Positions 6,282-13,258 of a DNA stretch of 26,669 nt are shown here, in pieces. The stretch's first letter is position 1. Every line of letters begins with the position of its first letter. The DNA lies in contig CAYFJC010000012.1 of assembly GCA_964343355.1 (NCBI GenBank), forward strand, positions 1 to 26,669, in the 5' to 3' direction. The notes beneath the pieces are model-generated. The model had not been told where the DNA came from, searched no databases, and worked only from the letters and a program-made list of their open reading frames with translations. This DNA is from MED-G78 sp964343355 (GTDB taxonomy: Bacteria; Pseudomonadota; Gammaproteobacteria; Magnimaribacterales; D2472). The position numbers and the translations under genes were made by a program.

Positions 6282-7598
6282 CTATTTACCTATACAAAAA
6301 TCACTAAAAATATCTCCAAGAAGAGAGTCAGAAGTTTTAACCCCAACCACCTCATCAAAGGATGACCTTGCCAATCTTAAATCTTCAGCAGCCAACTCAA
6401 TATCACTCCCCGACCTTAGCTTAAACATAGCAGCTTCAAGAAAACGCAACCCCTGATCAAACAACTTGACATGTCGACTTCGGGCAAAATACTTTTGACC
6501 ATCAGGTTTTACATTTTCAGAAACCAAAGATATTTTGTCTTTAAGCTCTGATATACCATCCCCATTTTTTGCAGAAACCATAACGTCGAACAAACCAGCA
6601 TTATCAACAACACCTAAATCTATTTTATTTAAAACAGCTATAAAGTGTTTACTGCCGGCCAACGCTTTTATTTCAGAAAGCTTTTTAGCACAAGGTGAAT
6701 CAAAAACACCAACCACAACATCAACATTCTTTATTTGTGCAACAGCCAACCCAATCCCCTTACCTTCCACAACATCCTCGGTGCTTCTTATGCCGGCACT
6801 ATCAAGAACACCAAAAGAAGAATTATTATAAAAAACCTCAGACTCAATCAAGTCCCTTGTTGTCCCCGGTATGTCAGACACCAGCGCCCGATCAGACCCC
6901 AGCAACCTGTTAAACAAAGAAGACTTTCCAGAATTAGGCGGACCAACAAACATAACCATCTTCTTCAGGTCACTCTCTCCAGCCAGGTAACACTTATTTA
7001 CAAACCCACCAAAGTCAGCGCAAAGACAAGAAATGTCATCAACAACACCACCCTCTTTTATAAAATCATACTCTTCATCAGAAAAATCTATTGACCCTTC
7101 AATAAACTTTCTAAGGGTGTCAACCCTTTCCGAAAAACCATAAATCTCTTCAGAAAAACCTCCGCCCAAGGAGTTCAATGAAACTTCTAAAACCTCTTTG
7201 CTGGAAGCATTAATAACATCCACAACACTTTCAGCCTCGCTCAAAGACAGCTTATTGTTTAAAAACGCACGCCTAGTAAACTCGCCCGGCCCAGCCTCGT
7301 CAAAGCCAAACTCTTTAAACAAATCAACCACAGAACCCATAACAGCAAGGCCGCCATGAGCGTATATTTCAAAAGAATCCTCGCCGGTATAACCAGAAGA
7401 GCCTTTAAAGAAAACAACACCAACCCTATCGATAATACCTAATTGAGAAATCAACGAGCTGTGATAAAACCTTCTTGGCTCAACCGGAGGATTGCCAAAA
7501 ATAGAATCAAGAACTTTTAAACAACCGTCCCCAGAAACCCTAAAAACACAAAGGGCAGACTTAGAGGCGGGAGTTGCTAAAGCAAAAACAATAGACAA
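6282..7598 (-). CDS. mnmE: tRNA modification GTPase MnmE (TrmE)
   Basis: GTPase partner of MnmG in wobble-uridine modification. The 438-aa protein has an N-terminal tetrahydrofolate-binding domain, helical domain, and an inserted G domain: GPPNSGKS (219-226), GTTRD (245-249), DSAG (266-269), NKID (324-327). The C terminus CIGK (435-438) carries the catalytic-loop cysteine. The start is TTG at 7598, 5 nt after the yidC stop, with no Shine-Dalgarno, so coupled translation is likely. The early segment reads ATPASKSAL where relatives usually have glycines (ATPPGRGG-like). The coding strand is unusually rich in G and T, giving many Val, Gly, Phe and Ser residues, unlike mnmG and rsmG next door. 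Key motifs are intact, so the gene looks functional. Confidence 0.97.
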   Translation of the reverse strand: MSIVFALATPASKSALCVFRVSGDGCLKVLDSIFGNPPVEPRRFYHSSLISQLGIIDRVGVVFFKGSSGYTGEDSFEIYAHGGLAVMGSVVDLFKEFGFDEAGPGEFTRRAFLNNKLSLSEAESVVDVINASSKEVLEVSLNSLGGGFSEEIYGFSERVDTLRKFIEGSIDFSDEEYDFIKEGGVVDDISCLCADFGGFVNKCYLAGESDLKKMVMFVGPPNSGKSSLFNRLLGSDRALVSDIPGTTRDLIESEVFYNNSSFGVLDSAGIRSTEDVVEGKGIGLAVAQIKNVDVVVGVFDSPCAKKLSEIKALAGSKHFIAVLNKIDLGVVDNAGLFDVMVSAKNGDGISELKDKISLVSENVKPDGQKYFARSRHVKLFDQGLRFLEAAMFKLRSGSDIELAAEDLRLARSSFDEVVGVKTSDSLLGDIFSDFCIGK

Positions 7599-7603
7599 AA
7601 CAA

Positions 7604-9151
7604 TTACTCAGTTAGTTTGGCGCCAACAGTTTTGTAGATAAGTACCTGCTGCATATATGTAACAAGGGCATTCGTCACAGAATATAAAACCAAACCAGAA
7701 GGAAGAAACACAAAGAAAACCGAAAACATTATTGGCATAAACTTCATAACAGCTATTTGTGTTGGGTCTGATCCAGGCATTGGCGGTGCCAGTTTTTGAG
7801 TCATAAACATAATAAAAGCCATCAACAGCGGAAGAATAAATAAAGGATCAGGGGCTGACAGATCTTGCAACCAGAGGCCAAGAGGAGCGTGTCTAAGCTC
7901 AACACTTTCACGTAGAGCAAAAAATAAAGCTATAAAAAATGGAAACTGAGGAAGCATTGGCAAGCAACCACCAAGAGGATTTATACCCTTTTTGCCATAA
8001 AACGCCATTGTTTCAACCTGGGCCTTTTGAGGATCATTTTTGTATCTATTTTTAATCTCAACAACATCATCTTGATAAAGTCGCATTTTTGCAACAGACT
8101 TAAAACCCCTGGATGATAAAGGCCAAAAAACAGCTTTAATAATAAACGTTAATAAAATGATAGAAATTCCCCAGTTATCAACAAGGCCATTTATTTTAGC
8201 AAGCAGCCAAACCATTGGTTGAGCTAAAAACCAAAACCAACCCATATCTATGGATAACTCAAGATCACTTACACCCTCTTTATTTGCTAAAACATCCCTT
8301 GTTTTAGGACCTATAAAAACTCTGTGCTCAAAAGAGCTAAGCATCTCAAAACTCTCTATGTCTGGTTCTACAAAATAACCCATTGAATAAAGGCCTGTGT
8401 CTGATTTTGGGTTAGCAAAGAAGGAGTAATCATAATCCTTTGATCCTAGAATAGAGGCCATAAAATACTTTTGAATAAAAGCAACCCAACCCCCGCTTTG
8501 TCTATATACCTGTCTCTCATCAAGCGCCCGCAATCTTGTATTTTTATAAGGGTCTTCTTTGGTATTGAATGCAACACCTCTATACGATGCATTTGTAAAA
8601 AATCCTGTAGGCATATCAATTGGAAGTGCCTCATTTCTATATAGCGCTATATATGGCTTGTAAGATGTACCAGATAAATTCTCATCAAAGATATTTATCT
8701 CATAAGGAATTTCAGACAAAGATATTGTTTTTCTAGCACCAACCTCTTTTGACTCAAGAACAATTTCGTTAGCATTAGAGGTAACCACCACATAAGGAAA
8801 GGGTGTGTTCTTGTTTAGCCCACTAAACCCACTTTTTAAATAGTACTTTAAAGCAACATTACCAGACGAGGACTCTTCACCAGAACCTAAAACCCTGACA
8901 CCCCTTTTTGAGCCAGGATAAACCGGGAACTCTTTAAGCCTTGATTCAACAATTAAACCATTTGTATTATTAATACTAAGTTTTAATAAATCATTTTCTA
9001 AAATGGATATGTTGCCCAGGCCGTCTATTTCAATTTCAGCGCGGGACTCTTCAACATCAACCTCTTTAGCTTTTTGATCTTGGCCCCATTGAAAAAATAA
9101 AACATAAGACAGCGATAAAACAATCGCCATGTAAATATATCTCGGATTCAT
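7604..9151 (-). CDS. yidC: Membrane protein insertase YidC
   Basis: Inserts and folds inner-membrane proteins, alone or with Sec; ATP synthase subunit c is a classic client. The 515-aa protein has an N-terminal membrane helix (about residues 5-21), a large periplasmic domain to about residue 310, then the conserved helices. Visible features are NWGISIILLTFIIKAVFWPLS, the cytoplasmic hairpin (MRLYQDDVVEIKNRYKNDPQ), GGCLPMLPQFPFFIALFFAL and the last helices around residues 435-500. The insertase-core arginine of this family fits WPLSSRG. It is slightly shorter than E. coli YidC (548 aa). The small yidD gene often found between rnpA and yidC is absent: only 25 nt separate them. Confidence 0.97.
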   Translation of the reverse strand: MNPRYIYMAIVLSLSYVLFFQWGQDQKAKEVDVEESRAEIEIDGLGNISILENDLLKLSINNTNGLIVESRLKEFPVYPGSKRGVRVLGSGEESSSGNVALKYYLKSGFSGLNKNTPFPYVVVTSNANEIVLESKEVGARKTISLSEIPYEINIFDENLSGTSYKPYIALYRNEALPIDMPTGFFTNASYRGVAFNTKEDPYKNTRLRALDERQVYRQSGGWVAFIQKYFMASILGSKDYDYSFFANPKSDTGLYSMGYFVEPDIESFEMLSSFEHRVFIGPKTRDVLANKEGVSDLELSIDMGWFWFLAQPMVWLLAKINGLVDNWGISIILLTFIIKAVFWPLSSRGFKSVAKMRLYQDDVVEIKNRYKNDPQKAQVETMAFYGKKGINPLGGCLPMLPQFPFFIALFFALRESVELRHAPLGLWLQDLSAPDPLFILPLLMAFIMFMTQKLAPPMPGSDPTQIAVMKFMPIMFSVFFVFLPSGLVLYSVTNALVTYMQQVLIYKTVGAKLTE

Positions 9152-9176
9152 ATCAGCCTTCTTAATTTTTTTTGTA

Positions 9177-9455
9177 TCATGATTTTACAGCTTTACATAT
9201 CTCAAAAGAAGCCTCTTGATAACTTAATAATAAAAAAGGTTTAAAAACCATTATTACAAAAAGATCATCTTTTTCATTTAGATCATTTACATGAAAAATG
9301 CTTTTGATTTGACGTTTAATTTTATTTCTAGTGACAGCAAGCTTAAAAAGCTTCTTGGGTGTGGCTATTCTTAATTCAGAATTGCCAGAGGAAACTTGAA
9401 AAATTTTAAGATTTTTAGATACAAATATTGGCTTGGGAAGCCTTTGAAGAGCCAA
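9177..9455 (-). CDS. rnpA: Ribonuclease P protein component
   Basis: Protein subunit that helps the RNase P ribozyme bind pre-tRNA 5' leaders. At 92 aa it is shorter than E. coli RnpA (119 aa), but it keeps the family signature RNKIKR (residues 43-48) and the basic, mixed alpha/beta fold (RIATPKKLFKLAVTRNKIKR). The start is TTG at 9455..9453, 5 nt after the rpmH stop; it gives the usual RL-containing N terminus (LQRLPKP). No separate ribosome site is seen, so translation is probably coupled to rpmH. The order rpmH-rnpA-yidC-mnmE is highly conserved in bacteria. Confidence 0.92.
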   Translation of the reverse strand: MALQRLPKPIFVSKNLKIFQVSSGNSELRIATPKKLFKLAVTRNKIKRQIKSIFHVNDLNEKDDLFVIMVFKPFLLLSYQEASFEICKAVKS

Positions 9456-9460
9456 GTTAT

Positions 9461-9595
9461 TTAAGCAGAAAGAACCTTTCTACCCTTTTTTCTTCTATTG
9501 GAAAGTACAGCTCTACCTGCTTTTGTAGCCATGCGAGCTCTAAAGCCATGAGTTCTGCTTCTTTTAAGCGTGCTAGGTTGAAATGTTCTTTTCAT
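9461..9595 (-). CDS. rpmH: 50S ribosomal protein L34
   Basis: A 44-aa, strongly basic ribosomal protein. It starts MKRTFQPSTLKRSRTHGF and continues with RARMATKAGRAVLSNRR, the standard L34 signature, and ends in a KGRKVLSA tail. The ATG at 9595..9593 is preceded by AGGA and lies downstream of a TATAAT. It is the first gene of the leftward rpmH-rnpA-yidC-mnmE unit and is divergent from dnaA, the classical arrangement at many bacterial origins. Length and sequence match the family throughout. Confidence 0.97.
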   Translation of the reverse strand: MKRTFQPSTLKRSRTHGFRARMATKAGRAVLSNRRKKGRKVLSA

Positions 9596-9600
9596 ATCTA

Positions 9601-9627
9601 TCCTGTTAAATTAGGTCGTGCATTATA
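9601..9627 (-). promoter_or_regulatory. rpmH promoter -10 and ribosome binding site
   Basis: On the minus strand a perfect TATAAT lies at 9627..9622 and AGGA at 9604..9601, 5 nt before the rpmH ATG. The -35 is weak: TTGTTT with a short spacer of about 15 nt. It would drive the rpmH-rnpA-yidC-mnmE unit. Confidence 0.6.
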
Positions 9628-9763
9628 GCGCAAAAATTAAAAAAACAACCTATTATCTTAATAAAGTGTAGATATTTATTTATTAACAACTTATCCACAA
9701 GAAATACTAACACTTATCCTGTAGATATCTTGTTAATTTTTGTTAGACTATCAGATCTATTTT
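9628..9763. other. Candidate replication origin (rpmH-dnaA spacer)
   Basis: AT-rich gap between divergent rpmH and dnaA, the position of oriC in Pseudomonas and many other bacteria. It contains one perfect DnaA box (9691-9699), a second partial TTATCC at 9714-9719, a repeated TGTAGATAT (9667-9675 and 9720-9728), and an A/T-rich run at 9631-9690 suited to unwinding. Genes on both sides point away from it. In sampled stretches G exceeds C on the minus strand to the left (mnmE) and on the plus strand to the right (dnaN, gyrB), as expected for forks leaving here. Only one perfect box is present, so this may be just the dnaA control region with the functional origin elsewhere. Confidence 0.5.
9691..9699 (+). 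promoter_or_regulatory. Consensus DnaA box
   Basis: TTATCCACA is the exact high-affinity DnaA box, 76 nt upstream of the dnaA start codon. Boxes here typically serve origin firing, dnaA autoregulation, or both. Confidence 0.8.
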
Positions 9764-9768
9764 AGGAG
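9764..9768 (+). promoter_or_regulatory. Shine-Dalgarno site fixing the TTG start of dnaA
   Basis: AGGAG followed by 6 nt and then TTG at 9775. This strong site at the right distance, plus the reading MEFWSKFTEKLE that aligns with the DnaA domain I start, supports TTG as the true start codon. Confidence 0.8.
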
Positions 9769-9774
9769 AACAAT

Positions 9775-11070
9775 TTGGAATTTTGGTCAAAATTTACTGA
9801 AAAACTTGAAAACAAACTTACTCAGGAAGAGTTTAACACCTGGATTCGCCCCTTAAAAGGCAATTTAAATAAAGACACTCTTGAAATAACAGCACCAAAC
9901 GACTTTGTTTTAAACTATGTGGTTCAAAACCTATCTGATGAAATCAACCAAATTATTAGTAAAGAATTAAAAAAGGACATAAGTCTTGTTTATAAAACCA
10001 TTGATAAAGAGACATTTGTCGATAAATATAGTTCACCAAAGACAAAATCAGGCCCAAAACTAGTTAGTCATTATGTTTTCGATAATTTTGTAGAGGGTAA
10101 ATCTAATCACGTTGCCTTAGCTGCAGCCAAACAAGTGGCCTCTAATCCAAGCGGCGACTATAACCCACTATTTATATATGGCGGAGTTGGTTTAGGCAAA
10201 ACCCATCTAATGCATGCGGTTGGAAACCAAATACTTAAAGAAAACCCTGAAAAAAGAGTTGTTTATGTGCATTCAGAAAAATTTGTTTCCGATATGGTCA
10301 AAGCGCTGCAACTGGGCGCTATGAACGAGTTCAAGTCATTTTATAGAAACGCAGATGCTCTTTTGATAGACGACATACAGTTTTTTGCAGGCAAAGAGCA
10401 GTCTCAAGAAGAGTTTTTTCATACATTTAACGCATTGCTAGATCAAAATAATCAAATGATCCTAACTTGTGATAAATACCCCAAAGAAATTGATGGATTG
10501 GAGGACAGGCTAAAGTCAAGACTTGGATGGGGGCTGCCTGTGGTAATTGACCCTCCAGAGCTTGAAACAAGAGCAGCTGTGCTTCTTAAAAAAGCAAGCT
10601 TGATGGGTATAGACCTGCCAAGTGATTGTGCTATTTATATTGCACAAAGAATTAGATCAAATATTAGAGAGCTTGAGGGAGCGCTTAAAAGAGTTTCTGC
10701 TAATTCAAAATTTACAAACCAACCAATAGATATTGCTTTGGTTAAAGATGCCTTAAAAGATCTTTTTGTGATTTCAGCCAAAATGGTAAGCATAGAGAAC
10801 ATTCAAAAAACTGTTTCTGAATATTACAACATCAAACTTTCTGACCTTTTATCAAAAAGAAGAAGCAGGTCTATAACAAGACCAAGACAGCTAGCCATGG
10901 CCTTAACCAAAGAATTAACAAACCACAGCCTGCCAGAAATAGGAGAAGCTTTTAATGGTAGAGATCATACTACTGTGCTCCACGCATGCAAAAAAATAGC
11001 AGAACTTAGAAAGGAAGACCCTTCTCAAGAAGAGGATTACAGAAATTTAAACAGGGCATTAACAAACTAA
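9775..11070 (+). CDS. dnaA: Chromosomal replication initiator DnaA
   Basis: AAA+ ATPase that binds DnaA boxes, opens the origin and recruits helicase. The 431-aa protein has domain I (residues 1-75, with the TWIRPL motif), a very short domain II linker (about 76-97), the AAA+ domain with Walker A GGVGLGKT (136-143) and Walker B LLIDD (196-200), sensor and arginine-finger region (EDRLKSRLGWG), and DNA-binding domain IV with the DnaA signature GRDHTTVLHACKKI (395-408). It is shorter than E. coli DnaA (467 aa), mainly in the linker. The TTG start limits expression. It is the first gene of dnaA-dnaN-recF-gyrB; dnaN follows after 2 nt. Confidence 0.98.
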   Translation: MEFWSKFTEKLENKLTQEEFNTWIRPLKGNLNKDTLEITAPNDFVLNYVVQNLSDEINQIISKELKKDISLVYKTIDKETFVDKYSSPKTKSGPKLVSHYVFDNFVEGKSNHVALAAAKQVASNPSGDYNPLFIYGGVGLGKTHLMHAVGNQILKENPEKRVVYVHSEKFVSDMVKALQLGAMNEFKSFYRNADALLIDDIQFFAGKEQSQEEFFHTFNALLDQNNQMILTCDKYPKEIDGLEDRLKSRLGWGLPVVIDPPELETRAAVLLKKASLMGIDLPSDCAIYIAQRIRSNIRELEGALKRVSANSKFTNQPIDIALVKDALKDLFVISAKMVSIENIQKTVSEYYNIKLSDLLSKRRSRSITRPRQLAMALTKELTNHSLPEIGEAFNGRDHTTVLHACKKIAELRKEDPSQEEDYRNLNRALTN

Positions 11071-11072
11071 TT

Positions 11073-12176
11073 ATGGATTTTTACGTAAAAAAACAGGATA
11101 TAGTAAAAGCACTATCCCTAACCCTTGGAGTGGTTGAAAAAAGACAAACACTTCCAATTCTATCTAATGTATTAATTGAGGTAGACGAGGGCTCTATGCA
11201 GCTGACAGCGACAGACCTTGAATCACAAATTTCAACAAGCTCTGTAGTTTCTAACTTCACCAGTGGTGGCAAAACAACAGCACCAGCAAAAAAACTAAGC
11301 GAGCTGTGCAGATTATTGCCAGACGATTCAGAAATCCATATAACGTTAGATGGAGACAAGCTAGTAATCGAATCTGGTACGGGTAAATATAACTTAAAAA
11401 CTTTACCAAGTGATGGATTTCCGATCTTTGAAGAAGAAAGCGAAGGAGAGGCTATCCAAATAGACTCTAAGAAACTTAAAACACTAATCAATAAAACATC
11501 TTTTGCTATGGGCAACCAGGATTGGAGACACTACTTAAATGGTCTTTACATTACCGTCGAGGGCTCAAATATTCTTGCTGTAGCTTCTGATGCGCATAGA
11601 TTAGCAATAGCATCAACAGATCTAGATGCAGTCTCATCAAATGATACAAGTGGAATTATTCCTAGAAAATCAATCAATGAAATAGCTAAACTTGTTGGAG
11701 ACGTAGAGGGTGTTGTAGAAGTTAACCTAAGTAATAGCTCTATAAAAACCAGTACACCCAATGCTGCATTTGTTAGTAAGTTAATCGAAGGTAAATTCCC
11801 TGACTATGAGCAGGTCATACCATCTGGTGACAGTTCAGTTTTAAAGGTTTCCACAAACAAATTCTCTGAAGCTTTAAGTAGAGTTAGCGTGCTCTCTAGT
11901 GATAAATATAGGGGTGTAAGAATGGTTACATCCAGCGAAGGCGTTATGCTATCAGCCAATAATCCAGAGCAAGAAGAGGGCGAAGAGTTCTTTAATACAA
12001 ATTATGAAGGCGAGAATCTAGATATAGCTTTTAATGTTAATTATTTTCAAGAAATATTATCGACGCTCGATGATGATGAGTGCGAGATTCATTTCTTTGG
12101 TGCAGATAAGAGTTGCCTAATAACTCCTCCAAATAGCCAACATCTTAAATATGTTGTTATGCCTCTGCTTATATAG
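11073..12176 (+). CDS. dnaN: DNA polymerase III beta subunit (sliding clamp)
   Basis: Ring-shaped dimer that holds DNA polymerase III and repair enzymes on DNA. The 367 aa agree with the three-domain clamp fold (E. coli 366 aa). Recognisable stretches are KALSLTLGVVEKRQTLPILSN (counted from residue 9), DWRHYLNGLY, SDAHRLA and the C-terminal YVVMPLLI, which forms part of the partner-binding pocket. The ATG is 2 nt after the dnaA stop, and the stop overlaps the recF GTG by 1 nt (TAGTG). Coupled translation through dnaA-dnaN-recF is therefore likely. Confidence 0.98.
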   Translation: MDFYVKKQDIVKALSLTLGVVEKRQTLPILSNVLIEVDEGSMQLTATDLESQISTSSVVSNFTSGGKTTAPAKKLSELCRLLPDDSEIHITLDGDKLVIESGTGKYNLKTLPSDGFPIFEEESEGEAIQIDSKKLKTLINKTSFAMGNQDWRHYLNGLYITVEGSNILAVASDAHRLAIASTDLDAVSSNDTSGIIPRKSINEIAKLVGDVEGVVEVNLSNSSIKTSTPNAAFVSKLIEGKFPDYEQVIPSGDSSVLKVSTNKFSEALSRVSVLSSDKYRGVRMVTSSEGVMLSANNPEQEEGEEFFNTNYEGENLDIAFNVNYFQEILSTLDDDECEIHFFGADKSCLITPPNSQHLKYVVMPLLI

Positions 12177-13252
12177 TGGCATTAAGCTCTATAACCCTAT
12201 CTAGCTTTAGATGCTTCAATTCCCTTAAGATTGACCTCTCCCCTGGAGCTAATTTTTTTTATGGAAAAAATGGTTCAGGAAAGACCTCCATACTAGAAGC
12301 GATATATTTAGTCTGCAGCGGTAGATCTTTTAAAAGTAGCAATATTGAATCAGCAGTGATGCTAGACAAGCAAAGCTTTCACCTCAAAGCTTATGATAAT
12401 GAGTCCGGTTTTATAATTGAGGCCTATAAAGAAAGAAATAAATCTATTCAACTAAAATTAAACAACAAAAAAATAACAATTAGCGATGCTGCAAAAACCT
12501 TCCCTGCGACTATTATTGATAATAAAACATTTTCTTTTACAGAGGCTGCCCCAGCCTTTAGAAGAAAAATATTAGACCGCGCAGTTTTCTTAAGTGACGA
12601 AAGTTATTCAGCTAATTGGTTTGCTTATTTTAGATCACTAAAACAAAGAAATAAGCTTTTAAAAGACAGACAGCTTTCATCACTAGAGCCCTGGAGTGAA
12701 AAGTTAGCATCACTGGGCGAGACCCTAACTAACAAACGTAAAATTTTTTTTGATCAAACCAAAAATGAATTTAATAACATAATAGAAAGCCTTAACCTTA
12801 AGAATGAAAAAATTTTTATAAATGATCTTGATGTTCAATATGATCAAGGGTGGAGCGACTCACAAGATCTCCTTAGCACCTTAACACTAGAGAGAGATAC
12901 TGATATAAGAAGAAAAGTCACAACACGTGGTCCACATAAAGCTGACATTAAAATTTATATAAAAAATGTTGATGCCAAGGAAATACTATCAAGAGGAGAA
13001 CAAAAGCTTTTAGCAATTATATGGCTGTGCTCGCAACATGAAGTTTTAAGATCTACTTATGGAATTAAGCCAACGCTGCTTATTGATGATGTCAAATCAG
13101 AATTAGACATGGATACCTTTAATATTTATATATCTTTGTTAAAACTTATTGAAAATCAAGTCATTTTTTCAAACATAGAAGACCAAATTAATAGTAAAAT
13201 AGAGGCTGAATTAATTAATATTAAAAAGTTCCACGTGGAACAATTGAGTTAA
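12176..13252 (+). CDS. recF: DNA replication and repair protein RecF
   Basis: SMC-like ATPase that, with RecO and RecR, loads RecA at single-strand gaps. The 358-aa protein has Walker A GKNGSGKT (residues 30-37), the ABC signature LSRGEQKLL and Walker B LLIDDVKSELD. The GTG start overlaps the dnaN stop by one base, and the next residues (ITLSSFRCF) match the usual RecF N terminus. The last codons, KFHVEQLS, contain a near-perfect parS site, so the C terminus is under a DNA-level as well as a protein-level constraint. A second in-frame TAA follows directly after the stop. Confidence 0.96.
   Translation: MALSSITLSSFRCFNSLKIDLSPGANFFYGKNGSGKTSILEAIYLVCSGRSFKSSNIESAVMLDKQSFHLKAYDNESGFIIEAYKERNKSIQLKLNNKKITISDAAKTFPATIIDNKTFSFTEAAPAFRRKILDRAVFLSDESYSANWFAYFRSLKQRNKLLKDRQLSSLEPWSEKLASLGETLTNKRKIFFDQTKNEFNNIIESLNLKNEKIFINDLDVQYDQGWSDSQDLLSTLTLERDTDIRRKVTTRGPHKADIKIYIKNVDAKEILSRGEQKLLAIIWLCSQHEVLRSTYGIKPTLLIDDVKSELDMDTFNIYISLLKLIENQVIFSNIEDQINSKIEAELINIKKFHVEQLS
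13227..13242. promoter_or_regulatory. parS: parS centromere site inside the 3' end of recF
   Basis: AGTTCCACGTGGAACA contains the perfect 14-bp palindrome GTTCCACGTGGAAC. It differs at one base from the Pseudomonas-type parS TGTTCCACGTGGAACA. ParB of the Spo0J family, encoded at 2015-2845, is expected to bind here. It lies about 3.5 kb from the rpmH-dnaA spacer, and chromosomal parS sites cluster near origins. It also sits 17 bp upstream of the gyrB start codon. Confidence 0.88.
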
Positions 13253-13258
13253 TAAAAA

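Noticed and set aside
10081..10300. Possible extra or overlapping genes opposite dnaA, dnaN, gyrB and mnmG
   Set aside because: Open frames on the opposite strand of these genes have no family motifs or ribosome sites and lie wholly inside well-conserved coding regions; they are by-products of base composition.
12924..12929. A second CACGTG core inside recF as another parS
   Set aside because: The flanks (ACAA on the left, GTCC on the right) do not match GTTC/GAAC; it encodes the TRGPHK segment of RecF.
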